Below, one piece after another: positions 15,688 through 24,208 of a stretch of DNA of 37,612 bases. The DNA lies in contig NZ_LN611424.1 of NCBI RefSeq assembly GCF_000821245.2, forward strand, positions 621,874 through 659,485, given 5' to 3'. The position numbers and the translations under genes were made by a program. The notes beneath the pieces are model-generated. The model ran no database searches and was not told where the DNA came from. It saw only the letters and a list, made by a program, of their open reading frames with translations. This DNA comes from Virgibacillus senegalensis. GTDB lineage: Bacteria; Bacillota; Bacilli; Bacillales; Amphibacillaceae. Position 1 is the stretch's first letter, and each line of letters begins with the position of its first letter.

Positions 15688-16659
15688 GTGGAAACACAAG
15701 TAAAAGTGAACATACCGGAGCCTCCAGAAGTAAAAGCGGATGATCAACAAAAGCCGCCGAAACAAAAAAAACGCAGGCATAAAGGTCAAAAGTTAACAGA
15801 AAGCCAATTTGGCTTTCTGTTGCTATTACCCGCCTTATTGATTTTCACGTTTATCATTTTTTATCCATTTATTAACTCGATTATTATGAGTTTTACCGAT
15901 CGCAGTTTAATGCGCCCCGAAAGTACTTTCATTGCTTTTGAAAATTATCTTAATATGTTCAAAGATCCAAATTTCTTGAATGTGCTGAAAAACACCCTGG
16001 TGTTTGTGATAGGGGGGACTTTGCTTCCATTCACTGTAGGTTTGATTTGGGCCATCGTCTTAAATGAAGGTTTTCGCGGGTCTGAATTTATGAGAGGCTT
16101 GACGCTCGTATGCTGGATTATTCCAAGCACTGCGATTTCCTTTCTCTGGATGTGGATTTTTCAGGCGCACTATGGCGTGCTGAATGAATTACTGTTAAAT
16201 GTAGGTTTGATTGCTGAGAAAATAAACTGGCTTGGTCAGACGGAAACCGCCATGCTGGTAGTCATTATTGCAAAAACGTGGCAGACGATGCCCTGGTTCA
16301 TGATTTTTCTTCTAGGAGGGCTGCAGGGCGTGCCGAAAGAACAGATAGAAGCTGCCAGGATAGATGGAGCCAACAATTTTAAAGTCTTTACAAAAATCAT
16401 CCTGCCAAACATGAAAATGATTGTCTCGATTGTCTTAATACTCGGTACCATACAAAGTCTCCAGCACTTTGATTTGATTTGGGTCATGACAGAAGGCGGC
16501 CCGGCCCGTGCCACCACTACGCTGGCCGTAGAGGTTTATAAAAATGCCTTCCAAAATTGGGAACTAGGATCGGCTGCAGCAATCGGAACGGTGTGGGTGT
16601 TGATTGTATCCATCTTTTCTATTCTTTATATTCGTAGTTTAAAAGACGACTTAGCATAA
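15688..16659 (+). CDS. ABC sugar transporter permease, MalF/UgpA type
   Basis: About 323 residues with six predicted membrane segments after a basic, Pro-rich cytoplasmic tail (KPPKQKKRRHK). The EAA loop that contacts the ATPase is EQIEAARIDGANNFKVFTKIILP. I prefer GTG at 15688 because GAGGTG at 15676-15681 is then correctly spaced; GTG at 15679 overlaps that ribosome site. It pairs with the next permease. No ABC ATPase gene accompanies them, as is common in Bacillaceae CUT1 operons, which share the MsmX ATPase encoded elsewhere. Confidence 0.94.
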   Translation: METQVKVNIPEPPEVKADDQQKPPKQKKRRHKGQKLTESQFGFLLLLPALLIFTFIIFYPFINSIIMSFTDRSLMRPESTFIAFENYLNMFKDPNFLNVLKNTLVFVIGGTLLPFTVGLIWAIVLNEGFRGSEFMRGLTLVCWIIPSTAISFLWMWIFQAHYGVLNELLLNVGLIAEKINWLGQTETAMLVVIIAKTWQTMPWFMIFLLGGLQGVPKEQIEAARIDGANNFKVFTKIILPNMKMIVSIVLILGTIQSLQHFDLIWVMTEGGPARATTTLAVEVYKNAFQNWELGSAAAIGTVWVLIVSIFSILYIRSLKDDLA

Positions 16660-16672
16660 GGAGGTGCCCGCT

Positions 16673-17503
16673 ATGTTTGAGAAAACAGCAGGTTATCGAA
16701 TCTTTTTTTGGATGTCCCTGGTGGTAATTGGAATCTTTGTGTTTTTTCCGCTCTATTGGCTGGTTAATACTTCTTTCAAGAATGCTAGCGAGATTTTTGA
16801 ATTGACCTTTATCCCTTCAGCTCCAACCATTCAAAATTATGTCAATGTCATTACCGACGGAACACTGTTAACTTACTTGAAAAACAGCTTGTTTGTTGCC
16901 GGCGTGAGTGCTGTGCTGACGACCTTTGTTTCCGCTTATGCGGCTTATAGTTTTTCAAAGTTCAGATATCGCGGCAGAAAATCGTTGATGATTTTATTTA
17001 TCTTGTCCAAAGTGTTTCCTTATGCCGTTTTATTATTGACCATCTATTTAATTATGAAAAATTTCGGGATTTTGGATAGCTATCTTTCCCTGATTCTGGC
17101 ATTCGTCACCTTCACGCTCCCGGTAGGAACATGGACATTAAAAGCTTTCTTTGACCAAATACCGAATTCGTTGATTGAGTCTGCAAAGATTGATGGGGCA
17201 AGTCAATTTAAAATAATTCATAAGGTAATTTTTCCAATCACCGTTCCAGGATTGGTCGCGACTGCGCTTTACGGTTTTGTTTGGGCATGGAATGATTTGC
17301 TTTACTCGCTGACGCTCATCACTTCCCCGGAGAAGCGGACGCTGGCACCTGGCTTGATTATGAACTATATGGGTGAGTTTCAAAGCAACTGGGGAAATAT
17401 GATGGCTGCATCTATCGTTGCTTCCATCCCAGTGACCATCATGTTTGTTTTGTTGCAAAAGTATTTTGTCCAAGGGCTAACATCAGGAGCGGTGAAAGGC
17501 TGA
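16673..17503 (+). CDS. ABC sugar transporter permease, MalG/UgpE type
   Basis: 276 residues, six membrane segments, EAA loop NSLIESAKIDGASQFKIIHKVIFP and the typical C-terminal end QKYFVQGLTSGAVKG. The ATG at 16673 is chosen because AAGGAGG is 8 nt upstream; a GTG at 16664 overlaps that site. It forms the heterodimeric channel with the preceding permease. It is followed by a hairpin and then the secreted lyase gene, so import and depolymerisation appear co-expressed. Confidence 0.94.
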   Translation: MFEKTAGYRIFFWMSLVVIGIFVFFPLYWLVNTSFKNASEIFELTFIPSAPTIQNYVNVITDGTLLTYLKNSLFVAGVSAVLTTFVSAYAAYSFSKFRYRGRKSLMILFILSKVFPYAVLLLTIYLIMKNFGILDSYLSLILAFVTFTLPVGTWTLKAFFDQIPNSLIESAKIDGASQFKIIHKVIFPITVPGLVATALYGFVWAWNDLLYSLTLITSPEKRTLAPGLIMNYMGEFQSNWGNMMAASIVASIPVTIMFVLLQKYFVQGLTSGAVKG

Positions 17504-17536
17504 TGGAAGCTGTCTTATGTTGTTTTCGATCGGATT

Positions 17537-17558
17537 ATCCTCCCTTCAAAGGGAGGAT
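17537..17558 (+). other. Hairpin between permease and lyase genes
   Basis: ATCCTCCCT pairs perfectly with AGGGAGGAT over a TCAA tetraloop. No T-run follows, so it is more likely an mRNA-stabilising or processing stem that sets different levels of transporter and lyase message than a terminator. The lyase start has its own AAAAAAGGAGTG site just downstream. Confidence 0.5.
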
Positions 17559-17589
17559 GTCTGAACTAAATAAAAAAGGAGTGTAAAGA

Positions 17590-19863
17590 ATGGGAAAGAT
17601 GAAAGGGTGTTTTCTAATCATCCTGGTGTTTACAATCGCGGTGTTATGGTCACCTGCGTTGACAGCAATGGCTAAAACAGCAGAGAAAACCGACCAGAAA
17701 GTCTTTACTTCTCATTTTGATGGCGTGTTGTTCAATCAGGAAATGCTCGAATTAATGAAGCAAAGGATTGAGAAGAAGGAAGAACCAACTTACACTGCTT
17801 GGCTCGACGTAAAGGCGGCTGCCGACTATAGGATGGAGCAAGAGCCCCATGCACCGAAAAACTGGTATGTTCCTGGATTTTATACGGATCCAGAAGCACA
17901 TCGGGCCGCAAAAGCAACAGTCATGAATGATGCGAATGGCGCCTATGAATTGGCTTTGGCCTATCAAATGACAGGCGAAGAAGCATATGCAGCAAAGGCA
18001 GCTTCTTTTATCAATGACTGGTCTACCACGGTGAAGACACTTGACCGTACGGATGATTCCATGCTTTCCTTCAGCTATCATTTTCCGGCGATGATTTATG
18101 CAGCAGATTTGATAAGGGATTCTTCCTCTTGGGAGAATGATGATCAAGCTATGTTTGAAGCCTTTCTTCGAGAGAAGGCTTTACCGATGAATACCATGGG
18201 GGCGGAAAACAACTGGGGCAACTGGGGGCTTGTTTTATTCCTTTCAACAGCCGCTTACTTAGGAGATGAAGGTCTTTTTGATCAGGGTATCGATCGCTGG
18301 AAGGAATTTATTGAAACCCAAATCGATGAGAATGGTCATCTAAAGCATGAAGTGAATAGAAACGGAGGAACGCATGGAATCTGGTATTCTCATTTTTCTT
18401 TACAACCGCAGACGATTGCAGCGGAAATCGCCCGCATAAACGGTGTTTATCTCTATGATTATATTTCACCGAGCGGCCATAGTTTGGAACAGGCATATGA
18501 TGAGGTCGTAAATTGGGTTGCCGCTCCAGAAACTTTTCCATACTATGATGGGCCAGTAGAAAATATTGTTCACGTCACACATATTAGAGACGATGCATAC
18601 TTGAATTTCCAAGGTGAATATCCTGCAAGTATGGGTTACTTTGAAATATTGAACAATGTATATGAGAATGACCAAGCAGAAGAACTGCTGCATGAACTGC
18701 GACCGCTGAATTCTGTCCATTCGGTACCGCATCCGACATTCACACATGGAGATTTAGGGGCGGCTAATTCGGAGGAAATTGCCAGAGCAAAGATCAGCAT
18801 CGATAAGGAAGAACTTGTGGAAGGCGAAACCAGGCAACTTCACGTAGAAGCGTATGATGAACATGGTTTCCTTGTAGATCCTGAGGAATACAACATCGTT
18901 TTCTTTTCTGACAACAAATCGGTAGCAAAGGTGAAAAATAAAACTGGAATGGTGTCAGCTAAAGGAGAAGGAGAAGCGAGTATTTATGCTAAGGTAATCA
19001 GGAAAGGAAAAGGCAAGCCGATAGAGTCTAATAGTTTGAAGGTGATGGTTTATAAACCAGAGATCACGGTTGAACAGGAATCCATCACTGAAACAGTACA
19101 TTTCCTTCCTCATTATATTGGTGGAACGAGTAAGGGGATCGAGGAACTGGAAATCCGGTTAGGTGATACTTCTTCTAGAATTGCTGTAGAAGAAAATGGA
19201 AACTGGCATTATCGATTAAGTGGTGTACAGGATGGTGACCATGAAATCGAATTGATCGGAAAAAATAGTGATGGTAAAGAAATTGTATCAGAACGTGTTG
19301 TTGTCTCAGTTTTAGTTAATGATTATCTATTTGAAGAGACATTTGAAAACCTTTCTGAATGGCAAACAGTGGAAGGAAATTGGGAGATTGTCGAGGATGG
19401 TGGCAATACTAAAGCTAAGGCGGAACCTTCGTCCTGGGGGTGGGGACCAGCACTTGCATTTGTGAAAGAAAAAACCTGGGATGATTTTGTCATTCAGGCA
19501 AGGTTTTCTCAAATCTCAGGTTCTTCTACTTATGGGGGATCATCAGGATTATTGTTCCGTTATCAGGATGAACAGAATTTTTACCATTTAAGACTGGAAT
19601 ATGCGGACGGAGAAAACCAATACCTCCAGTTGTATAAATGGGTCAATGGGTCTGCGACGAAATTGGCGGAAGAAAAGGTTTCCTTCCAACAGGATCAGTG
19701 GTATGACATGAGAGCGGTTGTAGATGGAGATAGTATAACGGGATATTTCAATGGGGAATTATTGATTGATGTACAAGACACTTCTTTCTCCTATGGGAAA
19801 ATCGGTCTCCGAGGCTATCACCGATCCATGTATGTAGATGATTTGAGTGTGTTTGAGAAGTAA
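17590..19863 (+). CDS. Secreted multidomain polysaccharide lyase (alginate-lyase-like toroid)
   Basis: 757 residues. A Sec signal peptide ends near AMA (residue ~28) with no lipobox, so the protein is released or wall-associated. Residues ~80-320 form an alginate-lyase-type all-helical toroid, with the aromatic/Asn motif NNWGNWG at 207-213 and candidate catalytic residues in GGTHGIWYSHFSLQPQT (H262, Y266, H268). A bacterial Ig-like domain follows at ~401-485 (VSAKGEGEASIYAKV), another beta domain at ~497-580, and a C-terminal concanavalin-like domain at ~582-757 (GLLFRYQDEQNFYHLRLEY) likely to bind carbohydrate. Lyase activity on a uronic-acid polymer is inferred; the exact polymer (alginate, glucuronan, glycosaminoglycan) cannot be set. 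Confidence 0.78.
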   Translation: MGKMKGCFLIILVFTIAVLWSPALTAMAKTAEKTDQKVFTSHFDGVLFNQEMLELMKQRIEKKEEPTYTAWLDVKAAADYRMEQEPHAPKNWYVPGFYTDPEAHRAAKATVMNDANGAYELALAYQMTGEEAYAAKAASFINDWSTTVKTLDRTDDSMLSFSYHFPAMIYAADLIRDSSSWENDDQAMFEAFLREKALPMNTMGAENNWGNWGLVLFLSTAAYLGDEGLFDQGIDRWKEFIETQIDENGHLKHEVNRNGGTHGIWYSHFSLQPQTIAAEIARINGVYLYDYISPSGHSLEQAYDEVVNWVAAPETFPYYDGPVENIVHVTHIRDDAYLNFQGEYPASMGYFEILNNVYENDQAEELLHELRPLNSVHSVPHPTFTHGDLGAANSEEIARAKISIDKEELVEGETRQLHVEAYDEHGFLVDPEEYNIVFFSDNKSVAKVKNKTGMVSAKGEGEASIYAKVIRKGKGKPIESNSLKVMVYKPEITVEQESITETVHFLPHYIGGTSKGIEELEIRLGDTSSRIAVEENGNWHYRLSGVQDGDHEIELIGKNSDGKEIVSERVVVSVLVNDYLFEETFENLSEWQTVEGNWEIVEDGGNTKAKAEPSSWGWGPALAFVKEKTWDDFVIQARFSQISGSSTYGGSSGLLFRYQDEQNFYHLRLEYADGENQYLQLYKWVNGSATKLAEEKVSFQQDQWYDMRAVVDGDSITGYFNGELLIDVQDTSFSYGKIGLRGYHRSMYVDDLSVFEK

Positions 19864-19905
19864 ACATATTAGCTTACGGTTGTTGACTATTGCGGGAAAC
19901 AAAAT

Positions 19906-19948
19906 GAGAAAAGCAGTTGGGATCAACGCGGACCCAACTGCTTTTCTC
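19906..19948. terminator. Bidirectional terminator between lyase and iclR genes
   Basis: GAGAAAAGCAGTTGGG pairs perfectly over 16 bp with CCCAACTGCTTTTCTC across an 11-nt loop. The A-rich and T-rich arm ends provide short U-runs in both directions, fitting its place between two convergent genes. Confidence 0.8.
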
Positions 19949-19965
19949 TGGAAATCTAACATATA

Positions 19966-20751
19966 TTACATTCTGGCGGGAGATGACATGTAGCCCATTT
20001 TCAAAGAAATTAAATCAGTTGTTTCGATTAAGATGCTAGCCAGTTCTTGCTGTCTTTCTTCCAACCTGATTTCAGATAAAGGACCGGAAAGACTGATGCC
20101 TGCAACTACCTTTCCACTCCTGTCCCTAACAGGAGCAGCTATACAAGCTCTGCCTAGAGCTAATTCCTCTATTTCAAGAGCATAACCTCTTTTTCGAGTC
20201 ACCTCTAACTCCTTCAATAATTCTTCTTTGTCATCCACAGTATTAACAGTATATGGAACAAGGGCTGTTTTTTCTAAAATTTGATTCGCCTCATGATTTG
20301 TTAAATGTGCCAATAAAACTTTTCCGATTCCTGTAGAGTGCAAAGGGTTTTTATAGCCGACTAATGTGTACATTCTTGGAGATTTTCTGCTGTCCACATG
20401 GGCTAAGTAAAACATTTCAGTTTCATCTAATACAGCTAAATTAGCTCCCAGGTTCGTTTTTTGTTCTAAGTCGTAAAGTTCTGGAAGTGCTTGCTTTCTG
20501 ATTTCATAGTTGTTTAATGAGACACCAGCTAATGATATAACCTTTTTACCTAGAAAGTATGCCCCGGAAAAATGATTTTTTTCTACAAAACCTCTGTCTA
20601 CCAAGGTTGTTAATAATCGAGACACACTGCTTTGAGACATGTTTAGCATATTACAGAAATCAGCCACTCTTAATTCAAAGCGAGCATCTGAGAAACATTC
20701 TAATAATTGAAGTGCTCTATCTACACTTTGTGATTTACTACTATTAGTCAA
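19966..20751 (-). CDS. IclR-family transcriptional regulator
   Basis: 261 residues. The N-terminal winged HTH (about 8-70: LRVADFCNMLNMSQSSVSRLLTTLVDRGFVEK) is followed by the IclR effector domain with HSTGIGKVLLAHL and the late motif GRACIAAPVRDRSGKVVAGISLSGP. The start is TTG at 20751 with AGGTG upstream. It is divergent from the sugar-acid operon, and two identical-architecture palindromes occupy the shared region. IclR proteins of the KdgR type commonly control keto-deoxy sugar acid catabolism, so the effector is likely a pathway intermediate such as KDG or KDGal (inference). Confidence 0.92.
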   Translation of the reverse strand: MTNSSKSQSVDRALQLLECFSDARFELRVADFCNMLNMSQSSVSRLLTTLVDRGFVEKNHFSGAYFLGKKVISLAGVSLNNYEIRKQALPELYDLEQKTNLGANLAVLDETEMFYLAHVDSRKSPRMYTLVGYKNPLHSTGIGKVLLAHLTNHEANQILEKTALVPYTVNTVDDKEELLKELEVTRKRGYALEIEELALGRACIAAPVRDRSGKVVAGISLSGPLSEIRLEERQQELASILIETTDLISLKMGYMSSPARM

Positions 20752-20773
20752 AAGATAACACCTACCGATAATT

Positions 20774-20790
20774 GGATTTGATATCCAAAT
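20774..20790. promoter_or_regulatory. IclR operator candidate 1
   Basis: TTGGAT-TTGAT-ATCCAA, perfect 6-5-6 inverted repeat 22 bp upstream of the iclR start. It shares the form WTGGAT-N5-ATCCAW with a second site 129 bp away, which suggests cooperative binding and autoregulation by the IclR protein. Confidence 0.65.
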
Positions 20791-20902
20791 TATATAACAT
20801 TTTTTTAAAAAATGAAATGAATCTTCATATTTTGTTTTATTTATAAAGAATTTTCGAAAAAATCATTGAAAAATCCATTGCTTGGTGTTTTAATAATCTT
20901 AA

Positions 20903-20924
20903 ATGGATATAAAATCCATATAAT
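20903..20924 (+). promoter_or_regulatory. IclR operator candidate 2 overlapping the sugar-acid operon promoter
   Basis: ATGGAT-ATAAA-ATCCAT (20903-20919), perfect 6-5-6 inverted repeat, immediately followed by and sharing a base with a perfect TATAAT (20919-20924). Binding would cover the -35/-10 spacer and block polymerase. No good -35 is visible. The 90-nt leader downstream also has a hairpin, TTCATCC/GGATGAA (20973-20994), just before the ribosome site. Confidence 0.65.
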
Positions 20925-21015
20925 GAATTAAATATTTCTTTTTGAGGTGGTGAAGGTTTAATTTACAAATTTTTCATCCGATTTATGGGATGAAGAAAGA
21001 CGAGGCGATATAAAG

Positions 21016-22188
21016 TTGGAAATTACAAATGTAGAAGTTTTTCCTTTAAAGGTGGATAAAGGCGTCGTTTACTTAGGAGAATCCTCAGGTCTTCATTACA
21101 GCAAAAACAATTATTATTTAAGGCCGGAATATAGATCTTTTTATTCTAAAAGCCTGGAAACATTGCTTGTGAAAATCTCCACTAGCAGTGGGATAGAAGG
21201 ATGGGGGGAATGTCTTGCCCCAGTTGCTCCAGAAGTGGCCGGGACAGTGATTGAATCATTGTTCTCTTCTTATTTATTAGGGAAAGATCCAAAGAGGATT
21301 GATGTTATTTGGAACAAATTATACGATTCAATGCGAGAACGTGGTTACTTTTCCGGCTTTATGGTGGATGCTATCACGGCGATCGACATTGCTCTATGGG
21401 ATATTCTTGGTAAAGTACACAATGTCCCTGTTTATCAATTATTAGGTGGCAACTATATTGATAAGATTCCTGCCTATGTTTCAGGTTTGCCTAAGCAAAC
21501 GATAGAAGAGAAAAAAGTTCTCGCCAATGATTGGAGAGAGAAGCAGTTTCAAAATATTAAACTTCATTTAGGTTATGGTTTGGAAGAAGACGTTCGTATA
21601 ATCTCACAATTGAAAAATAATTATAGTGATATCAATTTTATGGTAGATGCCCATTGGCACTATTCTCCTAAAGAGGCGGTCATCTTATCTGAGAAGTTAA
21701 GTGAATATGATGTGAAATTTATTGAAGCCCCTGTTCTTGCAGAAGATATAGATGGAAATCATTTCGTCAGGGAGAATTCTAGGATTCCAATTGCTTTGGG
21801 AGAAGCCATCCGAACAAGATACCAATTTAAGGAAAGATTGGTTAAGCATGCAACAGATATCCTCCAGCCGGATATTGGAAGAGTTGGGATTACGGAAGCA
21901 AAAAAAATTGCCAATATGGCTGAAGCATTCAATGTCCCTATAGCACCCCATCTGAGTGTAGGTTTAGGAGTGTGCATTGCAGCGACTCTTCATGTAAGCG
22001 CATCTATTAATAATTTCTATATGCTAGAATATCAGCCGACAGTCTTTCCGGTCGCGAATGATCTGCTGGCGAATAACTTAGTCTGTGAAAAAGGTTTTTA
22101 TCATCTTCCAGAAGATTCTGGTCTTGGGATAGCCATTGACGAAGAAAAAGTACGTTACTATTCAATCAGAAAAGAGGGTCAGTTTTAA
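21016..22188 (+). CDS. Acid-sugar dehydratase, mandelate-racemase group of the enolase superfamily
   Basis: 390 residues, TTG start with GAGG upstream. Metal ligands D211, E237 and E263 are in VDAHWHYS, FIEAP and LGEAIR; D286 and H312 (DILQPD, APHLS) form the Asp-His general base dyad. K182-x-H184 occupies the second-strand position and D211-x-H213 places a His beside the first ligand, a DxH pattern as in acid-sugar dehydratases such as galactonate dehydratase rather than racemases. The reaction would convert an aldonate or aldarate into a 2-keto-3-deoxy sugar acid. It is the first gene of the operon, directly coupled to the next. Exact substrate unknown; D-galactonate or an epimer is suggested by the downstream kinase and aldolase. 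Confidence 0.85.
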   Translation: MEITNVEVFPLKVDKGVVYLGESSGLHYSKNNYYLRPEYRSFYSKSLETLLVKISTSSGIEGWGECLAPVAPEVAGTVIESLFSSYLLGKDPKRIDVIWNKLYDSMRERGYFSGFMVDAITAIDIALWDILGKVHNVPVYQLLGGNYIDKIPAYVSGLPKQTIEEKKVLANDWREKQFQNIKLHLGYGLEEDVRIISQLKNNYSDINFMVDAHWHYSPKEAVILSEKLSEYDVKFIEAPVLAEDIDGNHFVRENSRIPIALGEAIRTRYQFKERLVKHATDILQPDIGRVGITEAKKIANMAEAFNVPIAPHLSVGLGVCIAATLHVSASINNFYMLEYQPTVFPVANDLLANNLVCEKGFYHLPEDSGLGIAIDEEKVRYYSIRKEGQF

Positions 22189-23108
22189 TGAAAAATAAAG
22201 AATTAAATGGTGTATTTCCTATTTTGGCAACACCATTTACTGATGACTATCAAGTTGATTATCAAAGTCTGAAGAGATTGATCAGGTTTCAGTTAGAAGC
22301 AAGGGTGGATGGAATATCCATTTTTGGTAATGCGAGTGAAATGTATACGCTTACGGAAGATGAAAGAGAACTTATTGGGCAGGTAGTAATGGAGGAAGTA
22401 GCCGGTAAGATTCCTGTAGTATTCGGTACAGGAGCTACAGGAATCCCCCAAGCCATCCAACTTAGTAAGAAAGCAGAACAAGCAGGTGCTAGTGCCTTGA
22501 TGATTATTCCGCCATATATGGTAAAGCCGGATCCCCAACGGATTTACGACTATTTCGCAGAAATTGCTCAAGCTGTAAATATACCAATCATGATGCAAGA
22601 TGCCCCCATCGCCAGTGGCGTCTCCATCCCTGTAGATATAATGGTTAAGCTGGCGAATAACTATGAAAATATTCAGTATGTAAAGGTGGAGTCCCCACCT
22701 ACTACGATCAAAATTTCTAAGGTACTCGAGCAGGCAGACGGAAAATTAAAGGTTTTCGGTGGATTAAACGGAATGTACTTATTTGAAGAAATCAGACGTG
22801 GAGCTGTGGGTACGATGCCGGCATGCGAATTTCCTGATGTTTGCGTGCGGATCTTTGAATTATTTCATGATAGAAAAGAAGAAGAAGCAAAACGATATTT
22901 CTTTAAACATTTGCCTTTAATCCGAATAGGAACGTTGGCTAAATATGCAATGGGAGTACACAAACAAATTTTGAAAGATGGAGGAATCATATCGACCTCC
23001 CTTGTAAGAAACCCCAATGTGCCGATTGATGAATCGATTAAGGAAGAAATTGATCTCATTACGACAGAATTGGATCTTCTTGCTTTAAGTGGCAAGGTAA
23101 CTATATAA
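22188..23108 (+). CDS. DapA/NAL-family lyase or dehydratase
   Basis: 306-residue TIM barrel of the Schiff-base dihydrodipicolinate synthase/N-acetylneuraminate lyase family. Schiff-base Lys is K166 in YVKVESPP. The start overlaps the previous stop (TAATG), so translation is coupled. The usual GTTGE motif appears as GNASE (47-51). At the position where most members have a catalytic Tyr in YNVP, this protein has MMQDAP (135-140), so the classic Tyr is missing. It is therefore unlikely to be the lysine-pathway enzyme and probably cleaves or dehydrates a keto-deoxy sugar acid produced by its neighbour. Confidence 0.82.
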   Translation: MKNKELNGVFPILATPFTDDYQVDYQSLKRLIRFQLEARVDGISIFGNASEMYTLTEDERELIGQVVMEEVAGKIPVVFGTGATGIPQAIQLSKKAEQAGASALMIIPPYMVKPDPQRIYDYFAEIAQAVNIPIMMQDAPIASGVSIPVDIMVKLANNYENIQYVKVESPPTTIKISKVLEQADGKLKVFGGLNGMYLFEEIRRGAVGTMPACEFPDVCVRIFELFHDRKEEEAKRYFFKHLPLIRIGTLAKYAMGVHKQILKDGGIISTSLVRNPNVPIDESIKEEIDLITTELDLLALSGKVTI

Positions 23109-23124
23109 AAGGAGGAGTTTTATT

Positions 23125-24150
23125 ATGGAAAAAAGATTAAAGCGCATGATTCCTGTGTTTATAATTCTTCTATTAACATTAGCAGCTTGTGGAAATGGTG
23201 GAGAAGCAAGCACGGAAGGAGATTCTAGTCAAAGTACGTCAGACTTGAATGTAACTTTAACGATGGGTGCACAATCTGGTTCTATGTATCCGATCGGAGC
23301 TTCTATCGGCGAGTTTATTAGCGGGGAATACGAAGATGCACAAACTTCTGTGAAAGTTGGCGGTGCGTTGGCCAACTTGGAACTGGTAGGTAGTAACGAG
23401 GCGCAAATGGGCCATTCAAGCACTGGTCTTAGTTACGCGGCTACGGAAGGGATTGAACCGTTTGATGAAAAGTTATCTGAAGTAACCAGCATAGCTAAAG
23501 TTTTTGAATCAGTATTTCAGTTTGCTGTTCTGGAAAATTCTGAAGTTACTTCACTAGAACAAGTAAAAGAGGAGCAATATCCTCTAAAACTTTCAGTTGG
23601 ACCTCGTGGAACGGAAAATGAATTATTAACAAGAAGGGTGCTGGAAGAATACGGCATGACATATGAAGACATCGAAGGTTGGGGTGGCAGGATTGAGTAT
23701 GTAAGCATGAGCGATTCCAGTTCCTTAATGAGAGATGGTCACATAGAAGCAGTCACTTCTCTTGCAGGATTTCCTTCAGCCCCTTTTGAAGAAATGAATT
23801 CTTCCAGACAGCTTAAGTTCCTTAATCTATCTGAAGAGGTAACTCAAAATCTGGCTGATCAATATGGATACCAGGCGATGGAACTCCCGGCAGAGACATA
23901 TACAGGCCAAGAGAATGCTGTAGAAACGGTTGGCGGGGGAGTAGTGATCATTGCTAATAAAAATATGCCAGAAGAAGTAATTTACGAAGTGACGAAGTGG
24001 ATGAATTCTGAAGACGGTATCAATACATTAAGTAATATTAATGTTGGTGTAAAGGAATTTTTGTCTGATCCAGAAAAGGCGTCATCTGGTTTGGGGGCAC
24101 CACTTCACCCCGGAGCTGAACGTTTTTATGAGGAAGCAGGAGTAGAGTAG
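23125..24150 (+). CDS. TAXI-family TRAP transporter solute-binding lipoprotein
   Basis: 341 residues with AAAGGAGGAG upstream. Signal peptide with lipobox LAAC makes it a membrane-anchored lipoprotein. The TAXI signature region is visible at LTMGAQSGSMYPIGASIGEFIS, and QMGHSSTGLSYAATEG and LKLSVGPRGTENELLTRRVLEEYG follow the family pattern. It works with the fused TRAP permease encoded next; TRAP systems use ion gradients, often sodium. Characterised TAXI proteins mostly bind amino acids or dicarboxylates, so a place in a sugar-acid operon is noteworthy. Confidence 0.9.
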   Translation: MEKRLKRMIPVFIILLLTLAACGNGGEASTEGDSSQSTSDLNVTLTMGAQSGSMYPIGASIGEFISGEYEDAQTSVKVGGALANLELVGSNEAQMGHSSTGLSYAATEGIEPFDEKLSEVTSIAKVFESVFQFAVLENSEVTSLEQVKEEQYPLKLSVGPRGTENELLTRRVLEEYGMTYEDIEGWGGRIEYVSMSDSSSLMRDGHIEAVTSLAGFPSAPFEEMNSSRQLKFLNLSEEVTQNLADQYGYQAMELPAETYTGQENAVETVGGGVVIIANKNMPEEVIYEVTKWMNSEDGINTLSNINVGVKEFLSDPEKASSGLGAPLHPGAERFYEEAGVE

Positions 24151-24208
24151 AATTTCAGTAATTAAGAAGATTGATGGTGATTACTTGATGAGAGGAGGAG
24201 AAATTTAA

